A stretch of 64,000 bases of DNA from FW021-bin31 sp964647485 (GTDB lineage: Bacteria; Bacteroidota; Bacteroidia; Chitinophagales; Chitinophagaceae). Numbering within the stretch: the stretch's first letter is position 1; each line of letters starts with the position of its first letter. The stretch is taken from assembly GCA_964647485.1 (NCBI GenBank), contig CAZYHV010000018.1:1-64000 (forward strand). The letters run 5' to 3'. The translations under genes were made by a program, and so were the position numbers. The notes below the pieces were generated by a model, which made no database searches, was not told where the DNA came from, and saw only the letters and a list, made by a program, of their open reading frames with translations. Positions 38,392-47,335 of this stretch are shown here, piece after piece.

Positions 38392-38406
38392 GCTAAAACG
38401 TTTTAT
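38392..38406 (+). promoter_or_regulatory. LacI-type operator, site 4 (upstream of ECF sigma gene)
   Basis: GCTAAAACGTTTTAT, identical to site 1 read on the minus strand. A weak -7 box, TAACTTTA, lies at 38423-38430, so the operator would overlap the -33 region. The sigma gene starts at 38486. Confidence 0.65.
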
Positions 38407-38485
38407 TTTTCAAAAAAATAATTAACTTTAGGCTACTATTCCAATTCAGGGATAGACAAACTCTAATCTTTTAAACAGGTAATAA

Positions 38486-39058
38486 ATGATTAAACCTCGA
38501 CACATTGAGCTTACAGACAATGATTTAGTCTTCTTGTTAAAGCAAGGGGACAAAGTCGCATTTAATATCATATATAAACGGTATAAAAAGGATCTGCGAG
38601 CAGCAGCTTTTAACCGACTACATTCTGCAGATGATGCAAAAGATGTTGTTCAGGAAGTCTTTCTTAATTTATTTGCAAGATGTGACAAACTCCAAATTAC
38701 GCAATCCTTAGAGGCCTACTTATATACGGCAATTAAATATAAATCATTAAACCATATCCGCTCCGATCATATTCGGAAAAAACACATTAAGCGGCTACAG
38801 GCGCCTTCTTCCTATTCAACAGAAACAAGTCCCTCCACCATACTTCACTTAAAAGAGTTAAATCAACAAATGAAGTATCTCATTGCCTCCCTGCCTAAAA
38901 AATGCAGACAAGTATATTTACTGAGTCGAAAAGAAGACTGCTCATATAAAGATATCGCAAATGAACTGAGTATCTCAGTAAGTACGGTTGAAAAACATAT
39001 TATGAAGGCGTTGAGGATTATCCGAGCAGGACTTTATAACTACAACACGCACTGTTAA
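38486..39058 (+). CDS. ECF-family RNA polymerase sigma factor (PUL3)
   Basis: 190-residue group 4 (ECF) sigma factor. The sigma-2 region covers about residues 25-95 (NIIYKRYKKDLRAAA, DAKDVVQEVFLNLF), and sigma-4 covers about 125-180 (LPKKCRQVYLLSRKEDCSYKDIANEL, then a helix-turn-helix with SVSTVEKHI). It belongs to the group common in Bacteroidota PULs that normally pair with a FecR-like anti-sigma factor and an STN-containing SusC. Here no anti-sigma gene follows, and the PUL3 SusC has no STN domain. Control by the LacI-type operator 80 bp upstream may replace that loop. It probably activates the rightward PUL3 genes. Confidence 0.92.
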   Translation: MIKPRHIELTDNDLVFLLKQGDKVAFNIIYKRYKKDLRAAAFNRLHSADDAKDVVQEVFLNLFARCDKLQITQSLEAYLYTAIKYKSLNHIRSDHIRKKHIKRLQAPSSYSTETSPSTILHLKELNQQMKYLIASLPKKCRQVYLLSRKEDCSYKDIANELSISVSTVEKHIMKALRIIRAGLYNYNTHC

Positions 39059-39236
39059 GAAAACCACTTTCTAATTATAAAATAATAATTTATCAATTTC
39101 AATTCCACGGTATCATGAATGTCTCAAAATCTCTTTCATTTGGTTCCTCTAAAAGTAGAGACCTCCTTTTGATTTAAACTTCCGAGGGAGAATCATCGCT
39201 ATGAACATCTTAAAACATGAAAAATCATTACCTTCC

Positions 39237-40583
39237 ATGAATTCTACAAACCCAATAACAACCACTCCAATAAAAAGGATATGTCCTTTTTTATTTTATG
39301 CTGTTTTTACAATATCCCTATTCATAGGTTGTACAAAAAAAGAAAAAGACTCGCAAATAGACCTTAAATTAGATACTACTTCTGTCTTTTTAAAACCCGA
39401 TTCCAGCACAGAAGTCCTTATTCTAAAAGGGAATGGAACCTATACTGCGACCTCTTCCAATGACAGTATTGTCACTACTCAAATATCCGGAGATACCATT
39501 ACGATCTCAGCCGGCGACCAATATGCTAATGCGAATGCATTTGTGGTCGTTTCCGATAAATATTTTAACCGCGAAATAATCTCCGTAACCATTAGCAGTC
39601 ATAATGAACTGACACTCAGCAAGGATTCTATCCTGCTATCAAAACAACAAGCTCGTGATACTTTCAAAATACTGACGGGAAATAAGCCATATAATGTATC
39701 AATAACCGACACCTCAATCGCAAAGCTTTCCATACAGGGCAACCAAGTATATGTCACAGGAAAAAAGAATGGTAAAACGATAGTCAATATAACAGATGCG
39801 GTAGGTAAAACTTCCTCATTAGATTTACAAGTGAACGGGTCCAGATATGCCATGAATATGGGAACTTCTTATTTTGCATATGCCAACTTTGGAGACATTG
39901 CTTTAGTAGACAAATCCATCACAAAATTAAAGCAGGCAACCTTCGAAATTACCTGTAAGATAAATAGTTACCGTGGGCTACAAACCTTATTGGGTTTGGA
40001 AATTAATCTAATACTTCGAGGAAAGAATGATGATTATAAATCAACTCACCCCATAGAAATTGCCGGACTCCATGATGCTATAATGTTGCATTCGTCCTCT
40101 GACCTTCCCCTACACCAATGGGTACATATTGCATTGGTACTCGATTGTAATCAGACCGACATCCATCAAAAATATAAATTATACCTCAACGGCATTCAGG
40201 ACTCCCTCATCGTGGATAAAAATGAAGATTCTCACTCGTATTTAAACTTAGCCTCCAGTAACGATGGAAATCGATTTGAAATTGGTCGTGCTGCCGGTCA
40301 GGATTTCAGAGCCTTGCGAGGAGAGGTGGCAGAAGCCAGAGTTTGGACCGTCGCCAGAACAGAAGAACAAATTAAAGAAAATCAATGTACTCTCAACACC
40401 AATGATGCCCAAGGTCTATTAGCTCGTTGGATCTTCTCTGCCGGAACCGAAACCTATTATATACAGGATATCAGTGGTGGAAAGTATGAAACCAATTTAT
40501 ACTTATCAGAAATTAACAATGGCGGAGGCTACAATATGACAATGGTTCCACAAGATGTATTTGTTGACAGCGGTTGCCCCTAG
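39237..40583 (+). CDS. Lipoprotein with bacterial Ig-like and LamG (concanavalin-like) domains
   Basis: 448-residue surface lipoprotein; the ATG at 39237 puts the lipobox (SLFIGC, then TKKEKDSQ) about 30 residues in, while the frame extends 12 codons further up. Two immunoglobulin-like domains of the BIG type cover roughly residues 40-200 (repeated pattern of short strands with NDSIV and DTSIA). A LamG-type jelly-roll follows (about 215-400; ATFEITCKINSYRGLQTLLG, PLHQWVHIALVLD, VAEARVWTVARTEEQI). Such domains bind glycans. The C-terminal part may match DUF4983, but I cannot verify this. It precedes GH76 by 57 bp and is a probable surface glycan-binding protein of PUL3. Confidence 0.78.
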   Translation: MNSTNPITTTPIKRICPFLFYAVFTISLFIGCTKKEKDSQIDLKLDTTSVFLKPDSSTEVLILKGNGTYTATSSNDSIVTTQISGDTITISAGDQYANANAFVVVSDKYFNREIISVTISSHNELTLSKDSILLSKQQARDTFKILTGNKPYNVSITDTSIAKLSIQGNQVYVTGKKNGKTIVNITDAVGKTSSLDLQVNGSRYAMNMGTSYFAYANFGDIALVDKSITKLKQATFEITCKINSYRGLQTLLGLEINLILRGKNDDYKSTHPIEIAGLHDAIMLHSSSDLPLHQWVHIALVLDCNQTDIHQKYKLYLNGIQDSLIVDKNEDSHSYLNLASSNDGNRFEIGRAAGQDFRALRGEVAEARVWTVARTEEQIKENQCTLNTNDAQGLLARWIFSAGTETYYIQDISGGKYETNLYLSEINNGGGYNMTMVPQDVFVDSGCP

Positions 40584-40640
40584 TTAAACTAAATGAAAAT
40601 TTACAGAAAAGCTTAAAATATGTTAGTAAAAAGTTCCTTT

Positions 40641-42155
40641 ATGAAAAATCTCAAATTTCCCGCCATCCTGATATTGTTGTTCATTTTCATGTCTTGTGAA
40701 AAAACAACGATTCATGACCCGATAGGAGCTAACATCCATCCTGTCTCCCAATTACATGCAAACTACAATAAGAACGATCAAAAAATAAAAATCAGCTGGG
40801 TCAATCCCGATGACACCTCCTTATTCAAGGTTGAAATTAGCTATAAACCGATAGATACTTCATCTGCTGCGACAAATAACCCAATATTGGTTGATGCTAC
40901 TCCCAATGATACTTCCTCTATAGAAATTAAAGTCTCTGGGTTACACAATTATATGATTTCGGCAGTGGCCATCAATAAAGCCGGAATGAGATCTAAACCG
41001 GACACGGTCAAAGTAATCATTTCACAAAAGAATGACATCCCTTTGTTTTTAAAGAGAGCCGATACCCTCATGGAATCGTTAGTGACTCATTTTTTAGATG
41101 GTATGCCTCGGGGGATCTGGACCAATACCTTTCCAAAAGAAGATGGTTATTGGGATGGCGCTGCTACGGTTTGGGGACAGGGGGCGGCGTTCTCCGCCTA
41201 TGCCGCATTGAAAAAAGTAGCCCAAAATCACCCCGTATATAAAGCAAAGTACCAAGACCTTTATGACGATCGATTATTCACCTCCATTAATAAATTTATC
41301 ACCACTCAGGGACAAAAAGAAGAAAATGACGTACCCGCGTATGCCGTTTATCCGGCCAATGGCAATGAGCGATTTTATGATGATAATGTTTGGATAGGAA
41401 TCGCTATGGCCAACCTGTATAAGACAACCGAAGAAACAAAATATCTGGAGAAATCTAAGTTAGTCTGGGATTTTCTTATGAGTGGAATGGATTCCGTTTT
41501 GGGAGGAGGAATCTACTGGAAGGAAAATCAAAAAGGGAAAAATACCTGCTCGAATATGCCTGCCGTGGTTTTGGCAAGTAAACTATATCGGGCTACACAA
41601 AAACAACAATACCTGGATAGCGCAAAAAGCATTTATAACTGGTGTAAATCAAAATTACAGGATCCAGCAGACTACTTATATTGGGACAATATTCAATATA
41701 ACGATGAAGGTAAAATCTCCATTGATAAGGCCAAATATACTTACAATTCGGGACAGGCCATAGAAGCCGGCGCATTGTTATACGACATAACAGGGAACCA
41801 ACAATACCTTACCGATGCCGAAAATACTGCCGGTTCTATATTTAAAAAATGGGGCACTCCATTTCATTCCTATACTTTAAACAAAACCTTTGTAGCCATC
41901 GATCCGGCCGGTGATGTGTGGTTCAGAGCTGTCATGTTGAGAGGGCTTATCGCCTTATACAAAATTGATGGAGATCGAAAATATATTGACGCATACGAAG
42001 ATTTATTAGAACAAGCATGGCAATCAGACTGCAGAAATGAATACACCAACTTCTTTAATGATGACTTCCGAGGCGGTACTACTCAATCCGGATGGTCACT
42101 GTTAGCCGAAGCGGCAAGTGTTGAAATGTTGGCAAGAATGGCAGAAGTGGAATAA
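40641..42155 (+). CDS. GH76 family endo-alpha-1,6-mannanase-like lipoprotein with N-terminal Fn3-like domain
   Basis: Surface endo-acting enzyme expected to cut the alpha-1,6-mannan backbone; 504 residues from the ATG at 40641 (an in-frame ATG at 40620 is possible). Lipobox FIFMSC, then EKTTIHDP. Residues about 30-130 form a fibronectin-like domain (KIKISWVNPDDTSLFKVEISY) similar to the first domain of the PUL2 discoidin lipoprotein. The GH76 alpha/alpha barrel follows. RFYDDNVWIGIAMANLY carries the paired catalytic aspartates (Asp 247 and 248), and DGYWDGAATVWGQG lies near the start of the barrel. It sits between the LamG lipoprotein and susC. Together with GH92 and GH130 it points to alpha-mannan as substrate. 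Confidence 0.9.
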   Translation: MKNLKFPAILILLFIFMSCEKTTIHDPIGANIHPVSQLHANYNKNDQKIKISWVNPDDTSLFKVEISYKPIDTSSAATNNPILVDATPNDTSSIEIKVSGLHNYMISAVAINKAGMRSKPDTVKVIISQKNDIPLFLKRADTLMESLVTHFLDGMPRGIWTNTFPKEDGYWDGAATVWGQGAAFSAYAALKKVAQNHPVYKAKYQDLYDDRLFTSINKFITTQGQKEENDVPAYAVYPANGNERFYDDNVWIGIAMANLYKTTEETKYLEKSKLVWDFLMSGMDSVLGGGIYWKENQKGKNTCSNMPAVVLASKLYRATQKQQYLDSAKSIYNWCKSKLQDPADYLYWDNIQYNDEGKISIDKAKYTYNSGQAIEAGALLYDITGNQQYLTDAENTAGSIFKKWGTPFHSYTLNKTFVAIDPAGDVWFRAVMLRGLIALYKIDGDRKYIDAYEDLLEQAWQSDCRNEYTNFFNDDFRGGTTQSGWSLLAEAASVEMLARMAEVE

Positions 42156-42195
42156 GAGAAATAGTATTAAAAAAAATTCTTTCTTAGAATGGAGG

Positions 42196-42248
42196 TTGAA
42201 GCTTCTTCAAGTGACATTATAATAGAAGGAAAGGGAAAGTGACATTAT
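42196..42248 (+). promoter_or_regulatory. Inverted and direct repeats in the susC (PUL3) leader
   Basis: TTGAAG and CTTCAA flank CTT at 42196-42210, giving a small hairpin. AAGTGACATTAT occurs twice (42209-42220 and 42237-42248), 28 bp apart. They lie 21-74 bp upstream of susC and may be protein-binding or RNA-level control elements. Their function is unknown. Confidence 0.35.
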
Positions 42249-42269
42249 TAAAACTAAAATAACACACAC

Positions 42270-45200
42270 ATGAAAAATCGTTACCTCTTTCGGAAAAGAA
42301 AGGTTCCTTTTTTGAATCAGAAATTGTTTCTATTTACCATTTTAACAGGTATGATTCTGGGAACATCCAGCTTAGGGGGCTCTGCCAAAGGAATTGATCC
42401 TGTTTCTATTCAGGACAGACTTCCTCAACATGAAATTACAGGTATTGTGACAGATTCTACTTCCGGGCAACCATTGGTCGGAGCGAGTATCCAAGTAAAA
42501 GGGACTGAGAACGGAGCCATAACGGATAACAAGGGAGAATTCCAACTGGAAGCAGCGGATGATGCAATCTTAATTGTTAGCCTTGTTGGATACAATACAA
42601 AACAAATTTCTGTCGATGGTCAATCTAAAATAAGAATATATTTATCATCCGGAGCAACAGGATTAGATGAATATACTGTTGTGGGATACGGCCAACAAAA
42701 GAAAGTCAGCGTGGTAGGATCCCAATCTTCTGTAGAAATAGATGAATTAAAACAACCGGTGGCTAATTTAAGCACCATGCTGGCCGGTCGGGTATCCGGT
42801 ATTGTAGGGGTTCAGCGATCCGGACTACCGGGAAGTAATACCGCAGACATCTGGATTAGAGGAATCTCTACCTTCGGGAATAGTTCCAGCGGTCCCTTAG
42901 TCATCATAGACGGTGTAGAAGGACGAAACTTAAATGATCTCGATCCGGAAGATATTGCCTCTTTTACCATCTTAAAGGATGCTACAGCCACGGCTGTTTA
43001 TGGAGCTCGTGGAGCGAATGGCGTCATTATCATCAAAACAAAAAGAGGCGAAATAGGCAAAGTAAAACTCATGGCCAATTATATGGAGGGAATTACGGCC
43101 TTTACCAAAACTCCCAAAATGACCAATGCTAAAAATTTTATGAACCTTAAGAATGAAGCCCGAGAGGCTTCCGGTATTGATCCATTATATTCTCAACCTT
43201 ATATTGATAGTACGCTAAATCCTTCTGCTAATCATTATGTATATCCCAATGTAGATTGGATGAAAAAGCTCTTCAAACAATTAGCTCACAACAGAAGACT
43301 CAACTTTAGCGCAACCGGAGGTAAAGAAAATTTTAAATTCTACTCTTCCGTATCCTACTATGAAGAATCTTCGTTATTAAAAACAGATGCACTACAGAAG
43401 TATGATGCTACTACAAAATATCAGCGGTATAATTTCGTTTCGAATATAGACATGAATTGGACTAAAACAACACGCTTTTTCTTAGGCATCAATGGTTATA
43501 TCTCAAAGTTTAATGAACCGGGAGCCGGAGCTTCCTCAGCATTCTCAGAAGCCATGAGTGCCAGCCCGGTCAGGTATCCCGCCATGTATCCCGGGAATCT
43601 GGTTGCAGCCATTGCAGAAGGCAGCAATCCTTCTCCCAATCCTTGGGCAGACATCACCCAAACGGGATACAAAGAAAATTTCGAATCTCAAATATCAAGC
43701 ACCATCCGCTTAAACCAAGACCTTAACTTTCTTTTAAAAGGATTAACCGGAGAGTTACAATATTCATTTGACACTCGTAGTACGAGTGCTCAATCAAGAA
43801 CCAGGCAACGTAGCGTTTTCTTCTTGAACCAATCTAAGCCCTACAAATCTGACGGTTCTCTGAATCTTGAACAAGTTATTGCTGGATCCGACGACTTAGG
43901 TTATGATCACAGCACTTCTCAGGAACGACAGTTTACCCTGCAGGGGCAGTTGAACTGGCATCGTTCCTTCGGAGAGCATGACCTGGGAGCCGTATTGGTC
44001 TATAGTCAATACAGCCATCCCAATCCGAACGCAGATAATATTAAAGATGCCATTCCTACCAGAAGACAAAATTTTGCGGGAAGATTCACCTACGGATTCA
44101 AAGACCGATATTTCGCTGAATTTGATGCGGGATATACCGGATCCCAAGTTTTCTCTCCGGAAAACAGATACGCTTTCTTTCCTTCCTTAGGAATAGGATG
44201 GGTGCTCTCCAGGGAAGATTTTTGGGCTCCTTTATCTAATATCTTTAGTTATTTCAAAATCCGATATTCCAATGGATATACAGGGGCCATCGGCGGAACA
44301 CGATTCGACTATATTACTACCATCACCCAAAATGCAAAAGGAGCTAATTTTGGGACACAAGGCGACAAAGCCGGTTATGACGGGATAAATATTTCTCACT
44401 ACGGAGCGATTGTAAGATGGGCGAAATCTCATGATCAGGACTTTGGATTAGAATTCAATCTTTTAGACAACAAACTCTCTTTTGTCTTAGACTACTTCAG
44501 AAAATACAGAACCGGTATCTTCTTAACACGTGCTAATTTTCCGGGATTTGCAGGACTCCAATACCAACCGGACGGCAACTTCGGGAAAACCATCAATGAA
44601 GGATTTGACGGAACGGTAGAGTTAAAACCTATCCCTATAACAGATAAATTATCTGTTGCCTTCAGAGGAACCTTTACCTACAACAAAGATAAATTACTCG
44701 AAAATGGAGCTGCCCCCTATGAAGAACCCTGGATGGATCCACGGGGACAAAAAATCCTAAATAACTATGGCTATGTAGCAGAGGGGTTATTCCAGAGTGA
44801 AAAAGAAATTGCTAATCATGCAGATCAAACAGGAGTTGGGGGCAACCCTCGGGTAGGAGATATTAAATATAAAGACTTAAATGGAGATGGCGTTATCAAT
44901 GCCTACGATCATACCTATATCGGTCATGGAGATGTTGCTCCGCTCACTTATGGATTTGGTGTTAACTTTCAATATGGAAACTTTTATTTGAGTGCCTTCT
45001 TCCAGGGTGTACAAGGTGCGGATCGAATGATAAGTGGAAATGCCAGAAGCCCTTTTGCTAACTCAGAAGATGATAATGTTTTTGCAAAAGCCACAGACCG
45101 ATGGACAAAAGAAAATCATGCTACCCATCCTTTTTATCCCCGATTGGCCTATGGAAAAGTTGCTAACGCAAATAATAATGTAGCCAGCACCTGGTGGGTA

Positions 45201-45428
45201 AGAGACATTTCTTTTATTCGATTTAAGACGTTAAATTTTGGCTACCGCCTCCCCAATAAAATATTTGGGAACACAGGATTTAAAGATGCAAAAATCTATT
45301 TCAATGGCGTCAATTTGTTATACTGGAGTCCATTTAAATTATGGGATCCGGAAATGAATACAGGGAATGGGAATACCTACCCCAATACAAGAAACTTAGC
45401 CATAGGTATCAAAATTCATTTTAATTAA
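42270..45428 (+). CDS. SusC/RagA TonB-dependent glycan transporter (PUL3)
   Basis: 1052-residue outer-membrane importer. It has a long basic N-terminal stretch before the hydrophobic segment (about residues 17-40), then a carboxypeptidase-regulatory-like domain (about 53-130; EITGIVTDSTSGQPLVGASI), the TonB-box region DEYTVVGYGQQ near 133, and the plug (FTILKDATATAVYGARGA). The barrel ends in AIGIKIHFN. No STN domain is present between the leader and the regulatory-like domain, which matters because an ECF sigma factor lies in the same locus. It would import manno-oligosaccharides if the PUL3 assignment is right. Confidence 0.96.
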   Translation: MKNRYLFRKRKVPFLNQKLFLFTILTGMILGTSSLGGSAKGIDPVSIQDRLPQHEITGIVTDSTSGQPLVGASIQVKGTENGAITDNKGEFQLEAADDAILIVSLVGYNTKQISVDGQSKIRIYLSSGATGLDEYTVVGYGQQKKVSVVGSQSSVEIDELKQPVANLSTMLAGRVSGIVGVQRSGLPGSNTADIWIRGISTFGNSSSGPLVIIDGVEGRNLNDLDPEDIASFTILKDATATAVYGARGANGVIIIKTKRGEIGKVKLMANYMEGITAFTKTPKMTNAKNFMNLKNEAREASGIDPLYSQPYIDSTLNPSANHYVYPNVDWMKKLFKQLAHNRRLNFSATGGKENFKFYSSVSYYEESSLLKTDALQKYDATTKYQRYNFVSNIDMNWTKTTRFFLGINGYISKFNEPGAGASSAFSEAMSASPVRYPAMYPGNLVAAIAEGSNPSPNPWADITQTGYKENFESQISSTIRLNQDLNFLLKGLTGELQYSFDTRSTSAQSRTRQRSVFFLNQSKPYKSDGSLNLEQVIAGSDDLGYDHSTSQERQFTLQGQLNWHRSFGEHDLGAVLVYSQYSHPNPNADNIKDAIPTRRQNFAGRFTYGFKDRYFAEFDAGYTGSQVFSPENRYAFFPSLGIGWVLSREDFWAPLSNIFSYFKIRYSNGYTGAIGGTRFDYITTITQNAKGANFGTQGDKAGYDGINISHYGAIVRWAKSHDQDFGLEFNLLDNKLSFVLDYFRKYRTGIFLTRANFPGFAGLQYQPDGNFGKTINEGFDGTVELKPIPITDKLSVAFRGTFTYNKDKLLENGAAPYEEPWMDPRGQKILNNYGYVAEGLFQSEKEIANHADQTGVGGNPRVGDIKYKDLNGDGVINAYDHTYIGHGDVAPLTYGFGVNFQYGNFYLSAFFQGVQGADRMISGNARSPFANSEDDNVFAKATDRWTKENHATHPFYPRLAYGKVANANNNVASTWWVRDISFIRFKTLNFGYRLPNKIFGNTGFKDAKIYFNGVNLLYWSPFKLWDPEMNTGNGNTYPNTRNLAIGIKIHFN

Positions 45429-45441
45429 AAAACTGTACTTT

Positions 45442-47295
45442 ATGAAATCTGGAATATATGCTATTGTTCTTCTCATAATAGCGACAACCACAACCCTCAC
45501 TTCCTGTAAGAAGTTTTTAAGTCAAGAGCCGGATGTCACCCTCTCGGCAGATTCTATTTTTGCTAATCTAAAAAACACACAAAAGTATTTAGCCCAGGTT
45601 TATGCCAATGTGCCGGATCCTTATGCAAACCGAGGAGGATGGAGCGCCGATGATGGTTCTTTCAACCAACTGTCGGACGAGTCCAATTATTTTGCAGAGC
45701 ACGATTTCGACATTAGCGCTTTTAAATACAATACGCTCTCTGCTTCTTTCGGTGCTTTTGAAACTTTATGGCCGGAATATTATAAACCGGTTCGTACCGC
45801 CACCGATTTTATCAATAAAATAGACGGAGCCAACTCCAGAGAAGTATCCGATTACTTAAAGACACACTTTAAGGCAGAAGCCCGCGCCATGCGTGCTATC
45901 TTTTATTATTGGATACTTCGCTTATATGGGCCTGAAGTCATCCTTAAAAAGCCATTGCCTATTGATGCTTCTAATAAAGATTTAGCGCTTACACGAAGCC
46001 CCTTTGATTCTTGTGTTACTTACATCGTTACACAATTAGATAGTGCTTATAATGAGCTAAAATCTATTTCTACCGGTAGCCAGCCTACCAATCTGCCCTT
46101 GAATAATGAGTACGGCAGGGTCACCACCGGTGTTTGTAAAGCCTATAAAGAAAAAGTTTTATTATTAGCTGCCAGTCCGCTATTTAACGGCAATTCGATG
46201 TATAAAGATATTGTGAATCCCGATGGAACCCATTTATTCCCTTTGACCTATGACAAAAACAAATGGAAAAAGGCTGCGGATGCAGCAAAGGATTTCATTG
46301 ATGAATTCGTTCCCAATACCTATGAATTGTATACCGTAAATGATACCAGCGATTTTATGGCAGCTTACAAAGCCACACGTGACGTCATTTCAACAGACTG
46401 GAATAAAGAATGGATCTTCGGCAAATCAATGAGTGGATCCGTAGGTCATTACAATTATAATGGCATTCCCAAATTGGTTGGCTACGGAACAGACGTAGAT
46501 AAAGGAGGTGGCTATACCGCCATTAATCAGGCCATGGTAGATGCTTACTTTATGAAAAACGGAAGAAGTATTGATGATCCCTCATCCGGATATCAAAAAT
46601 CCGGCTTTTCTCAATTCAGAAGCCCTTATGACATCAAAAAACGGAAAACTTTTAACCAATGGGTCAACAGAGAACCGCGTTTTTATGTAGGGGTAACCTA
46701 TAACAATAGTTATTGGATGAATCAGGGAAATAGCTCCGAAGAAGTCATTGTTAATTTCGAATACCACGGAAACTCCGGAAAGATTCAAAGCGATCATGAT
46801 TATTCTTCTACCGGTTATTTATTACGGAAAAACATCACCGTGGGAAATGATGACAGAGGCTGGTGTCTTTTAAGATTGGCAGAAATCTATTTGGATTATG
46901 CAGAAGCCTTAAATGAATATGATCCGGGAAATCCCGATATCTTAAAATATCTCAATAAAATCAGAAAAAGAGCCGGAATTCCCGAATACGGAAACGGAAG
47001 TGATGAGCTTCCTGTTCCTTCTTCTCAGAAAAAAATGAGAGAAGCTATTCACCACGAGAGAAGAGTGGAATTGGCCTTTGAAGGGGTCAGATATTTTGAT
47101 CAACGAAGATGGCTGACTGCCGCTAAAGAGCTCAGCACGCCGGTAAGAGGAATGAATGTAGATGGAGACGGGGCCGATTTTTACAAGCAAAAAGTCATAC
47201 AAAACATTTCTTTTACCAAAAGATGTTACTTGTGGGCGATCCCCAGTTCCGAAATAAGAAAAGATGCCAATCTCACCCAAAACTTAGGTTGGTAG
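45442..47295 (+). CDS. SusD/RagB family outer-membrane lipoprotein (PUL3)
   Basis: 617 residues; lipobox TTLTSC, then KKFLSQEPD, the usual SusD start. The helical region KAEARAMRAIFYYWILRLYGPEV (about residues 142-164, landmark only) and the C-terminal DDRGWCLLRLAEIYLDYAEALNEY and LRLAEIYLDYAEAL elements are diagnostic. It begins 13 bp after susC and is followed by the discoidin lipoprotein after 40 bp. It forms the lid of the SusC importer and binds the same glycan. Confidence 0.95.
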   Translation: MKSGIYAIVLLIIATTTTLTSCKKFLSQEPDVTLSADSIFANLKNTQKYLAQVYANVPDPYANRGGWSADDGSFNQLSDESNYFAEHDFDISAFKYNTLSASFGAFETLWPEYYKPVRTATDFINKIDGANSREVSDYLKTHFKAEARAMRAIFYYWILRLYGPEVILKKPLPIDASNKDLALTRSPFDSCVTYIVTQLDSAYNELKSISTGSQPTNLPLNNEYGRVTTGVCKAYKEKVLLLAASPLFNGNSMYKDIVNPDGTHLFPLTYDKNKWKKAADAAKDFIDEFVPNTYELYTVNDTSDFMAAYKATRDVISTDWNKEWIFGKSMSGSVGHYNYNGIPKLVGYGTDVDKGGGYTAINQAMVDAYFMKNGRSIDDPSSGYQKSGFSQFRSPYDIKKRKTFNQWVNREPRFYVGVTYNNSYWMNQGNSSEEVIVNFEYHGNSGKIQSDHDYSSTGYLLRKNITVGNDDRGWCLLRLAEIYLDYAEALNEYDPGNPDILKYLNKIRKRAGIPEYGNGSDELPVPSSQKKMREAIHHERRVELAFEGVRYFDQRRWLTAAKELSTPVRGMNVDGDGADFYKQKVIQNISFTKRCYLWAIPSSEIRKDANLTQNLGW

Positions 47296-47335
47296 CAGAC
47301 AAGATTAAATATATTGATGAAGAAAATACAATATT

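Noticed and set aside
39115..39174. A 19-codon frame between the sigma factor and the LamG lipoprotein genes, possibly a leader peptide
   Set aside because: It has no ribosome-binding site, no codon run that would suit attenuation, and no clear terminator after it.
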